Part shown: piece by piece, positions 35,220 to 43,130 of the stretch
Layout: each line of letters starts with the position of its first letter
Numbering within the stretch: the first letter of the stretch is position 1
Source: Oricola sp.
Lineage (GTDB): Bacteria; Pseudomonadota; Alphaproteobacteria; Rhizobiales; Rhizobiaceae
Length of the DNA: 64,000 nucleotides
Reading direction: 5' to 3'
Assembly (NCBI RefSeq): GCF_022763245.1
Contig: NZ_JALEGV010000042.1
Span: forward strand, 1-64,000
Translations under genes and position numbers: made by a program
Notes under the pieces: generated by a model
Database searches by the model: none
The model's input: the letters and a program-made list of their open reading frames with translations, nothing else
Told to the model about the DNA's origin: nothing

Positions 35220-36347
35220 CTATCCACCCCGGACAGACGGATGCCAGAATGTCGTCGCCCGCTCCGCAAGTGCGATGACACCATAGAAGACCGAGCCGGC
35301 CAGCGCCGCAACCGCGATCTCGGCCCAGACCATGTCGAGGTTCAAACGGCCGATCTCGGTGGAGATGCGGAAGCCCATGCCGACGATCGGCGTGCCGAAG
35401 AACTCAGCGACGATCGCGCCGATCAGCGCCAGGGTCGAGTTGATCTTCAGCGCGTTGAAGATGAACGGCATCGCCGCCGGCAGCCGGAGCTTGAACAGCG
35501 TCTGCCAGTAGTCCGATGCGTAGGTGCGCATCAGGTCGCGCTCCATGTGGCCGGCGGCACCCAGCCCTGCCACCGTGTTCACCAGCATCGGGAAGAAGGT
35601 CATGATGATGACGACGGCCGCCTTGGAATGCCAGTCGAAGCCGAACCAGATCACCATGATCGGCGCGATGCCGATGATCGGCAGCGCCGACACGAAATTG
35701 CCGATCGGCAGCAGCCCGCGGCGCAGGAAATCGACACGGTCGGCCAGGATGGCGACCGCGAAGCCGGCGCCGGAACCGACGACATAGCCGAACAGGACGG
35801 CCTTGAAGATCGTCTGCTGCACGTCGGCGGCCAGCGTCGGCAATGACGATGCGATGCGGGCGCCGATGGCCGAAGGCGGCGGCAACAGGATGAAGGGAAT
35901 GCCGAAGCCGCGTGTCGCGGCCTCCCAGATGATCAGGATCCAGGCGCCGAAGATCGCCGGAATGAGCAGCCGCAGGAACGTCGCCACCGGGCGGGAACGT
36001 GGGCTGAGCGCCGAAAGATGCGTGACGCACGCCCAGGCCAGCAGCCAGTTCGCCGCAACCAGCAGGAAGAACGGCGCGCGCGCCTGCGCCTCGTTGCCCG
36101 AAAGCGAGGACAGCAACAGCCACGCGCCCGCATGGGCGGCAATGAGCAGCACGAAGGCCAGAACCGCCCGGCCGATCGGCAGAAACGCGGCCACCGAGCC
36201 GGCGACGGCGAGGAGCACGATGACGGATACGGTTGCCGTCTCCGGTGCATTGGCGGCGGTTTCGGCGAAGAGCGGCATCTTGATCAGCGCGATCGCGGTC
36301 AGAAGCAGCGCGACGGCCGATTGCCATGAGCGAAGCAACGCCGTCAT
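35220..36347 (-). CDS. ABC transporter permease with extra N-terminal membrane helices
   Basis: 375-residue inner-membrane protein, longer than the usual 250-290 residues of this permease family. An N-terminal block of about four to five hydrophobic helices (residues about 8-145) precedes the standard permease domain, which starts near IFGAWILIIWEAATRGF. The coupling loop shows RDLMRTYASDYWQTLFKLRL. The ATG at 36347 overlaps the stop of the second permease gene (ATGA). The role of the extra helices is unknown. Confidence 0.87.
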   Translation of the reverse strand: MTALLRSWQSAVALLLTAIALIKMPLFAETAANAPETATVSVIVLLAVAGSVAAFLPIGRAVLAFVLLIAAHAGAWLLLSSLSGNEAQARAPFFLLVAANWLLAWACVTHLSALSPRSRPVATFLRLLIPAIFGAWILIIWEAATRGFGIPFILLPPPSAIGARIASSLPTLAADVQQTIFKAVLFGYVVGSGAGFAVAILADRVDFLRRGLLPIGNFVSALPIIGIAPIMVIWFGFDWHSKAAVVIIMTFFPMLVNTVAGLGAAGHMERDLMRTYASDYWQTLFKLRLPAAMPFIFNALKINSTLALIGAIVAEFFGTPIVGMGFRISTEIGRLNLDMVWAEIAVAALAGSVFYGVIALAERATTFWHPSVRGG

Positions 36348-37210
36348 GCCGGCCTCCCGCCCATCAGGCGATTGACGACCCGCGAGACGATGTCGACGGA
36401 AAAGACCAGCAGGGCGGCCAGCACGGACCCGGCGAACAACGCCGCCCACATGTCGATGGTCTGGCTGTAATAAGAACCGGCGAGCAGTTTGGCTCCGATG
36501 CCGGCGACGGCCCCGGTCGGCAGTTCGCCGACGATGGCGCCGACAAGGCTGGCGGCGATGCCGATCTTCATCGAGGTGAAGAGATAGGGCACGGACGCCG
36601 GCACACGCAGCTTCCAGAAGGTCTGGCCGATGGAGGCGTTGTAGGTGCGCATCAGGTCGAGATGCATGGCCTCCGGCGAGCGAAGCCCCTTCACCATGCC
36701 GACGGTCACGGGGAAGAAGGACAGGTAGGTCGAGATCAGCGCCTTCGGAACGAGGCCGGTGATGTTGATCGCCCCGAGCACGACGATCACCATCGGCGCG
36801 ATCGCCAGGATCGGCACGGTCTGGGACGCGATGATCCAGGGCATGAGGCTGCGTTCGAGCGATTTCAGATGCACGATGCCGACCGCGATCGCGATACCCA
36901 GAACGGTGCCGAACCCGAACCCGGCGAGCGTCGAGGCCAGCGTCACCCAGGAGTGATAGACGAGGCTGCGCTTGGAGGTGAGCTTCCGCTTCACCGTGTT
37001 CTCGTAGAAATTCACCGCGATCTGGTGCGGCGCGGGCAGCGTCGGCTTGGCCTGGCTCATGGTCTTCTCGACCAGTTCCCAGGTCGTCGAGGTGACGCCG
37101 GCGCGCTTGTCCATGTCACGCTGCACCGGCGCATTCATGAACACGGCGGCGACATACCAGATGGCGACGATGACCGCGACGACGGTCAGGACGGGAACGA
37201 TGCGCCTCAT
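36344..37210 (-). CDS. ABC transporter permease (SsuC/ThiX type)
   Basis: 288-residue permease with a membrane anchor at about 5-25, a periplasmic stretch to about 80 and then the permease domain. The coupling loop reads HLDLMRTYNASIGQTFWKLRV. It overlaps both neighbours by ATGA. The presence of two different permease genes suggests a heterodimeric channel, unlike the single-permease system at 17667-18536. Confidence 0.89.
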   Translation of the reverse strand: MRRIVPVLTVVAVIVAIWYVAAVFMNAPVQRDMDKRAGVTSTTWELVEKTMSQAKPTLPAPHQIAVNFYENTVKRKLTSKRSLVYHSWVTLASTLAGFGFGTVLGIAIAVGIVHLKSLERSLMPWIIASQTVPILAIAPMVIVVLGAINITGLVPKALISTYLSFFPVTVGMVKGLRSPEAMHLDLMRTYNASIGQTFWKLRVPASVPYLFTSMKIGIAASLVGAIVGELPTGAVAGIGAKLLAGSYYSQTIDMWAALFAGSVLAALLVFSVDIVSRVVNRLMGGRPA

Positions 37211-37770
37211 GCCAGAGACCTCGCCTTGCCGAGCCGGCGGCGAACCGCGGCGACCACGACGTCCGCGTCCTCGCGCGTGATGCCGCTGACAAGCCTGAAC
37301 GAGCCCGTGGTCGCGCGCACCGTCAGCGCCGACTGCGGAATGCGCCTGCCATTGACCTTCACCCGTCTGGACGGATCGTCCGGCAGGAAGCTCAGCCCGG
37401 AAAACGCCGATGCGGGCACCGTCGAGCGCGGACCGAAGAAGAGGATCTTGCGCGCCACCGACAGGCCGGTCGCCCGCGCCTCGACGACGATGCGCCCGAA
37501 CAGCCGCCAGGCGATCGTGAGAAGAAAGACGATCTCGGCAACGACCCAGGCCACCAGCCAGATCCGGAAGAAGGCGCCCGAGTCGCCGTTGCGGTTGGCC
37601 ACCTCGAGCATCAGCATGGCGAACAGGCCGCCGAAGGACCAGAACGCGAAGACCGCGAGCATCGCCACGAAGGAGACCACGCCTGTCCGCGGAACGATGA
37701 CCACGGTCGTGACCCCCTGCCCGGGAATGACGCGCACGCGCGGACTGGAAGACGTAAGCGCCAGCGCCAT
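37207..37770 (-). CDS. Two-helix membrane protein of unknown function within ABC operon
   Basis: 187-residue protein without a recognised family. Two hydrophobic helices are seen at about 30-55 and 68-92. A C-terminal beta-rich soluble part follows (KILFFGPRSTVPASAFSGL, then RIPQSALTVRATTGSFRLVSG, then a terminal helix). Layout and size recall bacterial PH-like (YdbS/bPH) membrane proteins, but I cannot confirm this. It begins directly after the ATPase stop (TGA ATG) and overlaps the permease gene by ATGA, so it is made with the transporter and may be an accessory subunit. Confidence 0.7.
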   Translation of the reverse strand: MALALTSSSPRVRVIPGQGVTTVVIVPRTGVVSFVAMLAVFAFWSFGGLFAMLMLEVANRNGDSGAFFRIWLVAWVVAEIVFLLTIAWRLFGRIVVEARATGLSVARKILFFGPRSTVPASAFSGLSFLPDDPSRRVKVNGRRIPQSALTVRATTGSFRLVSGITREDADVVVAAVRRRLGKARSLA

Positions 37771-38553
37771 TCAGACGTCCTCATAGCTGTGTCCCGCCCT
37801 GAGGCCGTCGCGCACACGATGCGCGATTTTGAGGAATTCCGGCGTTTCGCGGATGTCGAGCGGCCGCTCGTCGCCGAGGTCGCAATCGATGACGTCGTGG
37901 ATCCGGCCCGGCCGCGGGCTCATCACCACGATCTTCGTCGACAGGAACACCGCTTCGGGAATCGAGTGGGTAACGAAGACCACCGTCTTCTTGGTCGCCG
38001 CCCACAGTTTCAGAAGCTGTTCGTTGAGGTGGTCGCGCACGATCTCGTCCAGCGCGCCGAAAGGCTCGTCCATCAGGAGCATGTCGGGCTGGACCGCCAG
38101 AGCGCGCGCGATGGAGGCGCGCTGCTGCATGCCGCCCGACAATTGCCACGGATATTTCTTGCCGAACCCGGCCAGGTCGACCAGTTCGAGGTTCTCGGCG
38201 ATGCGCTTGTCGCGCTCCGCCTTGTGGACGCCCATCACCTCCAGCGGCAGGGCGATGTTGTCGGAAATGGTGCGCCAGGGAAACAGCGCGGCCGCCTGGA
38301 AGACATAGCCATAGGCGCGCTTCAGCCGCGCCTCCTCCGGCGTCATGCCGTTGACGGTGATCGAGCCGCCGGTCGGCTGCTCAAGGTCGGCGATGACGCG
38401 CAGAAGCGTGGTCTTGCCGCAGCCCGACGGCCCGATCAGCGAGACGAATTCGCCCCTTTCGATGTCGAGATCGATATTCGACAACGCATGCACCGGACCA
38501 TCATTGGTCTGGAAGGTCAGGTTGAGTTTGTCGGCTGATATGACCGTATTCAT
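37771..38553 (-). CDS. ABC transporter ATP-binding protein (SsuB/TauB type)
   Basis: 260-residue ATPase, first gene of the operon 38553 to 34182. Walker A GPSGCGKTT, signature QLSGGMQQRASIARAL, Walker B MLLMDEPFGALDE and switch VTHSIPEAV are present. The start is the ATG at 38553. The 38554-38636 gap is divergent with a small plus-strand gene. No RutR box was found there, so the link of this transporter to pyrimidine control is positional only. Confidence 0.91.
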   Translation of the reverse strand: MNTVISADKLNLTFQTNDGPVHALSNIDLDIERGEFVSLIGPSGCGKTTLLRVIADLEQPTGGSITVNGMTPEEARLKRAYGYVFQAAALFPWRTISDNIALPLEVMGVHKAERDKRIAENLELVDLAGFGKKYPWQLSGGMQQRASIARALAVQPDMLLMDEPFGALDEIVRDHLNEQLLKLWAATKKTVVFVTHSIPEAVFLSTKIVVMSPRPGRIHDVIDCDLGDERPLDIRETPEFLKIAHRVRDGLRAGHSYEDV

Positions 38554-38636
38554 CGCGCCGCCGAACTCTTTTTTCTTGTCATATTCACTTCACTCTGCGT
38601 TGAAATACTTCTCAAGCCAATTGAGGAGGATTGAAA

Positions 38637-38858
38637 ATGGCAAAAAAGGCGACCCAATGCAGCATACCAACCGTCACGTTGCAGTTTACGGGTGAAAAAG
38701 CCCAACAACTCGCCGATCATTTTTGGATCGATTGGCTTGATGGCGGGCTCGATCAGACGTGGGAAAGCAACCTCAGCCTTCAGGGCATTGCGGAGGCTAT
38801 TGAATACGACTGGGATCCAGACACCCGTACGATCGTCATTCGCGCCGACGACAGCTAG
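38637..38858 (+). CDS. Small hypothetical protein (73 aa)
   Basis: I do not recognise this gene. The ATG at 38637 has a strong ribosome site, GAGGAGG, about seven bases upstream, which supports a real start. The protein is acidic (many Asp/Glu) and Trp-rich for its size, and has no signal peptide or membrane helix. It opens with a strand-like block (TVTLQFTGEKAQQLADHF) and closes with another (PDTRTIVIRADDS). Base composition is visibly more AT-rich than the flanking genes. It is the only plus-strand gene in the block and lies between the transporter and hydA operons. Confidence 0.6.
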   Translation: MAKKATQCSIPTVTLQFTGEKAQQLADHFWIDWLDGGLDQTWESNLSLQGIAEAIEYDWDPDTRTIVIRADDS

Positions 38859-38879
38859 CGTAGCCTCCGCTGACATCAA

Positions 38880-40334
38880 TTACACCCCGCTCGCCGGAAT
38901 GCCGGTGCGCTCGACGGGGCGCGGGGCGACAAGTTCCTTCCAGGTCGACAGCGCCTTGTTGACCGCCTGGAACGGCTCGCGCGAAACGAACTTGCCGTGG
39001 CCTTCCTCGGTGCGGATCTCGCCGTCATGGACGACCACCTTGCCGCGCGAGAGCGTGAAGCGCGGCAGGCCCTTCACATGCTTGCCCTCGAAGACGTTGT
39101 AGTCGATCGCCGACTGCTGGGTCGAAGCCGAGATCGTCTTCTCCTTGTTCGGGTCGAGCACGACGATGTCGGCATCGGCCCCGACCAGGATCGCGCCCTT
39201 TTTCGGGTACATGTTCAGGATCTTTGCGATGTTCGTTGACGTGACCGCGACGAACTCGTTCGGGGTCAGCCGGCCGGTCGAGACGCCATAGGTCCACAGC
39301 ATCGGCAACCGGTCTTCGAGGCCGCCCGTGCCGTTCGGGATCTTGGTGAAATCGCCGACGCCGTAGCGCTTCTGGTCGGTGGTGAAGGCGCAGTGGTCGG
39401 TTGCGACCACGCTGAGCGAGCCGGCCTGCAGGCCCGCCCACAGCGAATCCTGGTGCTTCTTGTTGCGGAAGGGCGGGCTCATGACGCGGCGCGCCGAATG
39501 ATCCCAGTCCTTGTCGAAATATTCGCTCTCATCGAGCGTCAGGTGCTGGATCAGCGGCTCGCCATAGGCCCGGATGCCGTTCTGGCGGGCCCGGCGGATC
39601 GCCTCATGCGCCTGCTCGCAGGAGGTGTGCACGATATAGACCGGCACACCGGCCATGTCGGCGATCATGATGGCGCGGTTGGTCGCCTCGCCCTCCACCT
39701 CGGCGGGACGCGAATAGGCGTGGCCCTCCGGCCCGTTATTGCCCTCGGCCAGCAGCTTCTGCTGCATGGTGGCGACAACGTCGCCATTCTCGGCGTGGAC
39801 GAGCGGCAGCGCGCCCAGTTCGGCGCAGCGCGAGAACGACGCGAACATCTCGTCGTCATTGACCATCAGCGCGCCCTTGTAGGCCATGAAGTGCTTGAAG
39901 GTGTTGATGCCCTTCTCGCGGACGACCGTCTCCATCTCGTTGAAGACCTGCTCGCCCCACCAGGTGATCGCCATGTGGAAGGAATAATCGCAATTGGCGC
40001 GCGTCGACTTGTTGTCCCAGCGCTTCAGCGCGTCAAGCAGCGACTGGCCCGGGTCGGGCAGGCAGAAATCGACTACCATCGTGGTGCCGCCAGCAAGGCC
40101 CGCACGCGTGCCGCTCTCGAAATCATCGGCCGAATAGGTGCCCATGAACGGCATTTCGAGATGCACATGCGGATCGATGCCGCCCGGCATGACATAGCAG
40201 CCCGTCGCGTCCAGTTCCTCGCCACCCGACAGGTTCGGCCCGATCTCGGTGATCACGCCGTCCTCGATCTTCACGTCCGCCTTGTAGGTCAGGTCGGCGG
40301 TGACGACGGTTCCGTTCTTGATGACCTTGCTCAT
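38880..40334 (-). CDS. hydA: Dihydropyrimidinase
   Basis: 484-residue zinc amidohydrolase (EC 3.5.2.2) that opens dihydrouracil/dihydrothymine to N-carbamoyl-beta-amino acids in the cytosol. Metal ligands: H56 and H58 (DPHVHLE), the carbamylated lysine in MAYKGALM (about K153), H180 (LVHAENGD), H236 (IVHTSCE) and the Asp in VVATDHCAF. The length and the C-terminal region are normal for D-hydantoinase/dihydropyrimidinase. It is the last gene of the catabolic operon that starts at 45974. It could also act on hydantoins. Confidence 0.93.
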   Translation of the reverse strand: MSKVIKNGTVVTADLTYKADVKIEDGVITEIGPNLSGGEELDATGCYVMPGGIDPHVHLEMPFMGTYSADDFESGTRAGLAGGTTMVVDFCLPDPGQSLLDALKRWDNKSTRANCDYSFHMAITWWGEQVFNEMETVVREKGINTFKHFMAYKGALMVNDDEMFASFSRCAELGALPLVHAENGDVVATMQQKLLAEGNNGPEGHAYSRPAEVEGEATNRAIMIADMAGVPVYIVHTSCEQAHEAIRRARQNGIRAYGEPLIQHLTLDESEYFDKDWDHSARRVMSPPFRNKKHQDSLWAGLQAGSLSVVATDHCAFTTDQKRYGVGDFTKIPNGTGGLEDRLPMLWTYGVSTGRLTPNEFVAVTSTNIAKILNMYPKKGAILVGADADIVVLDPNKEKTISASTQQSAIDYNVFEGKHVKGLPRFTLSRGKVVVHDGEIRTEEGHGKFVSREPFQAVNKALSTWKELVAPRPVERTGIPASGV

Positions 40335-40394
40335 ATCGCGTTCTCCCGTAATTCTTCATCAATCTGCATGATCGGCCCGACTGCGTTCGCAAAC

Positions 40395-40715
40395 TCAGTT
40401 TGCGGCTTCAGGAATAGGGCTCTTATGCCAGCATCCATCTTCCAATCGTTCGGCCTGCCACCCATCGAATAGTTCCCCGATTTCCAGGATATCCGGCTGC
40501 CGTTTGATCAGATGCGCAAGCCCGACAACCTTGTAGTCTCTGGCTGACTCCTCATGATCGTAGCATCCACACAGGAGGCTCAAATCCCCGTCTTCGACCA
40601 CGACATAGGCAACAGGTCTGTCGGTGTTGAAGACATGTTTGCAAATATACGTCTTATGGTTGGATGGGAGCTTTTCCAGATCCAACGTCTCCGATCCTGC
40701 GACACTACTCCGCAT
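40395..40715 (-). CDS. Hypothetical protein (106 aa) within pyrimidine operon
   Basis: I do not recognise this protein. The frame of 106 residues starts at the ATG at 40715, overlapping the aldolase stop by 11 bases; a TTG ten codons in (after GGATCGGAG) is an alternative. It has cysteines at 25, 49 and 51 (LLCGCYDHEE), no signal peptide or membrane segment, and a middle part VAYVVVEDGDLSLLCGCYD that looks like a small beta sheet. The base composition is lower in GC than its neighbours. A 17-bp palindrome CGCAAACTGAGTTTGCG (40404-40388) covers its stop codon. Confidence 0.65.
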   Translation of the reverse strand: MRSSVAGSETLDLEKLPSNHKTYICKHVFNTDRPVAYVVVEDGDLSLLCGCYDHEESARDYKVVGLAHLIKRQPDILEIGELFDGWQAERLEDGCWHKSPIPEAAN

Positions 40716-41454
40716 AGGACGGGTCCTCGCGATCCAGAATGCGCTTCATTTCGGCGAAGTGAGCGTGCTCGGCGTCCTTGTAGACGTCCCACTCACGCGC
40801 CGTCGCCTCCGCCAGTTCGTCGCTCATGATGTTGAGCGGCTGGCCGGTCTGGTAGGCCAGCACCAATTGCCGGGCGGCGCGTTCGAGATGGTACATGGCG
40901 TCGAAGGCTTCGGCGACAGTCGGCGCGACGGTGGTCACGCCGTGATTACCCATCATGACCGCGGAGTGATTGCCGATGGACGCCGCGATGCGCTCGCCCT
41001 CGGCCTCCTCGGTCGCAATGCCGCCGAAACTCAGATCATAGGCGATGCGCCGGAAAAACCGTGCCGTCACCTGGTCAATCGGGTAGATCGCCGGGTCCTT
41101 CAACGTCGCCAGCGTGGTCGCATAGGGCGGATGCAGATGCAGCGCCACGCGGGCATGCGGCAGGTTGCGGTGAATGGCCGAATGGATCGACCACGCCGAC
41201 GGATCGGGCGCATCGGGACGATTCATCGTCTCCGGATCGTCGGCATCGACCAGCAGCAGTTCCGACGCCGTCGCCATGGAGAAATGCTTCCAGCGCGGAT
41301 TGACGAGGAACGTCCTTCCATCCGGCGAGACGGCGGCCGAGAAATGGTTCGCCACGCCCTCGTGCCAGTCATTGCGCGCAGAAAGCCGCAGGGCGGCTGC
41401 GAGGTCGATGCGAAGCTGCATCTCGTTCGTGTGGATGGGTGCGTGGGCGTTCAT
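40705..41454 (-). CDS. Class II aldolase/adducin family protein
   Basis: 249-residue zinc-aldolase-fold protein. Motifs are WHEGVANHFSAAV, the metal histidines in ALHLHPPYAT, GNHGVTTVAPTVAEAFDAMY and HLERAARQL. The family includes L-fuculose-phosphate and other aldolases as well as decarboxylases. No aldol step is needed in the reductive pyrimidine path, so its role here is not clear; it may process a semialdehyde or malonyl derivative. It lies between the 6-Cys protein gene and the 106-residue protein gene. Confidence 0.87.
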   Translation of the reverse strand: MNAHAPIHTNEMQLRIDLAAALRLSARNDWHEGVANHFSAAVSPDGRTFLVNPRWKHFSMATASELLLVDADDPETMNRPDAPDPSAWSIHSAIHRNLPHARVALHLHPPYATTLATLKDPAIYPIDQVTARFFRRIAYDLSFGGIATEEAEGERIAASIGNHSAVMMGNHGVTTVAPTVAEAFDAMYHLERAARQLVLAYQTGQPLNIMSDELAEATAREWDVYKDAEHAHFAEMKRILDREDPSYAE

Positions 41455-41484
41455 TCGTTCCTGAAGTCCTCGCCCAAATCCGAA

Positions 41485-41853
41485 TCAGTTACGCGCATCG
41501 CTGCATTGCTCAAGTTTGACGAGGTCATTATTGGAAACCATCAGAAGATCGTGCCCGCCATTCGAGTTGGATGTGAAGACGAACATCGCCCTGTAGACGC
41601 TGCTTCCCCAATCGCCTTTACATTCGACATCATACAAGCTGGCGTTCATACCTCGAACTTTGACGGGGGCACTGATTTCGCAAGAGCTTTCACACTCGTT
41701 CCACGAGTTCCCTGCAATCGGCTTCTGCTCACCCATGCACGCGTCGGATGGCAAACACCAACCATTGGGATCGGCCGCGATCGCAAGACTGGGCGCAACC
41801 CCAGCGAACGATGACGCAAGCGCGATCACCGCGAATGGTCGTACTTCATTCAC
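41485..41853 (-). CDS. Secreted six-cysteine small protein
   Basis: 122-residue protein of unknown function. The GTG start at 41853 overlaps the hydrolase stop (GTGA), with GCGGAG eight bases upstream, which decides the start; a longer frame is spurious. A signal peptide (about 1-27, ending LAIAA) precedes a mature part with six cysteines at 33, 39, 54, 58, 78 and 117, an even number suggesting three disulfides. No family is recognised. It is more AT-rich than its neighbours, so it may be a later insertion into the operon. Confidence 0.68.
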   Translation of the reverse strand: MNEVRPFAVIALASSFAGVAPSLAIAADPNGWCLPSDACMGEQKPIAGNSWNECESSCEISAPVKVRGMNASLYDVECKGDWGSSVYRAMFVFTSNSNGGHDLLMVSNNDLVKLEQCSDARN

Positions 41854-43106
41854 TCCACGATCTCCGCGGTCTCGACCACCGCATGGAACAGCACGTCGCA
41901 ACCGGCCCGCGCCCATTCGAGCGAGATGTCCTCGGCCTCGTTGTGGCTCAATCCGTCGACGCAGGGGCACATGACCATGGCCGTCGGCGCGACGCGGTTG
42001 ATCCAGCAGGCGTCATGGCCGGCGCCTGAGATGATGTTGCGGTGCGAGTAGCCGAGCCGTTCGGCGGCGTCGCGGATCGCCTTGACGCAGTCATGGTCGA
42101 ACTCGACCGGATCGAAGCCGCCGACCTTCTCGAACTCGATGCCGAGGCCCATCTCGTCGCAGATTTCCTTCGCGCCGATCTTCAGCCGCTGCTCCATGTC
42201 CTGGATCACGGCGAGGTCCGGCGAGCGGAAATCGACGGTGAAGACGACCTTGCCGGGGATGACGTTGCGCGAATTCGGATAGACGTCGATGTGGCCGGCC
42301 GCGCCGACGGCGTGCGGCGCGTGGCTCCACGCGATCTCGTCGACCAGCTGCAGCACCTTGGCCATGCCGAGCCCGGCATTCTTGCGCATCGGCATCGGCG
42401 TGGAGCCGGTATGGGCGTCCTTGCCGGTGATCGTCACCTGCGTCCAGGACAGCCCCTGCCCGTGCGTGACGACGCCGATGTCCTTGCCCTCGGCCTCCAG
42501 GATCGGACCCTGCTCGATATGCAGTTCGAAGAAGGCCTTCATCTTGTCCTTGCGCGCGCCGACCTCCTCGTCGCCCTTCCAGCCGATGCGCTCCAGCTCG
42601 TCGCCGAATTTCAGGCCCTTGGCGTCCTCGCGGTCATAAGCCCAGTCCTGTTCGTGGATGCCGGCGAAGACGCCGGAGGCGAGCATGGCCGGCGCGAAGC
42701 GCGTGCCTTCCTCGTTGGTCCAGTTGGTGACGACGATCGGGTGCTTCGTCTTGATGCCGAGATCGTTGAGCGTGCGCACGACCTCGAGACCGGCCAGCAC
42801 GCCGAGCACGCCGTCATACTTGCCGCCGGTCGGCTGCGTGTCGAGATGCGAACCGACATAGACCGGCAGCGCGTCCGGGTCCGCACCTTCACGCCGCATG
42901 AACATGTTTCCCATGGTGTCGACGCCCATGGTGCAGCCGGCGTCCTCGCACCATTTCTGGAACAACTTGCGGCCTTCGCCGTCCTCGTCGGTCACGGTCT
43001 GGCGGTTGTTGCCGCCGGCGACGCCGGGGCCAATCTTCGCCATGTCCATCAGGGAGTCCCAGAGCCGGTCCCCGTTGATCCTGAGGTTTTCGCCCGGTGC
43101 AGCCAT
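41850..43106 (-). CDS. N-carbamoyl-beta-alanine / N-carbamoyl-amino acid hydrolase
   Basis: 418-residue M20-type zinc hydrolase of the allantoate amidohydrolase/HyuC/PydC group. It should convert N-carbamoyl-beta-alanine to beta-alanine, CO2 and ammonia. Metal-site motifs are GSHLDTQPTGGKYDG, TNWTNEEGTRFAPAM (the catalytic Glu pair) and LHIEQGPILE. The dimerisation lid shows GKDAHTGSTPM, and the C-terminal site SGAGHDACW. It lies between mmsA and the 6-Cys gene, and follows mmsA after 24 bases. The beta-ureidopropionase assignment rests on the pathway context. Confidence 0.92.
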   Translation of the reverse strand: MAAPGENLRINGDRLWDSLMDMAKIGPGVAGGNNRQTVTDEDGEGRKLFQKWCEDAGCTMGVDTMGNMFMRREGADPDALPVYVGSHLDTQPTGGKYDGVLGVLAGLEVVRTLNDLGIKTKHPIVVTNWTNEEGTRFAPAMLASGVFAGIHEQDWAYDREDAKGLKFGDELERIGWKGDEEVGARKDKMKAFFELHIEQGPILEAEGKDIGVVTHGQGLSWTQVTITGKDAHTGSTPMPMRKNAGLGMAKVLQLVDEIAWSHAPHAVGAAGHIDVYPNSRNVIPGKVVFTVDFRSPDLAVIQDMEQRLKIGAKEICDEMGLGIEFEKVGGFDPVEFDHDCVKAIRDAAERLGYSHRNIISGAGHDACWINRVAPTAMVMCPCVDGLSHNEAEDISLEWARAGCDVLFHAVVETAEIVE

Positions 43107-43130
43107 GATGAAGTATCCTCTCGTCTGTGC

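Noticed and set aside
40388-40404. 17-bp palindrome at the end of the 106-residue gene as a terminator
   Set aside because: The stem is perfect but there is no T-run and hydA follows on the same strand; it may be coding coincidence or an mRNA structure.
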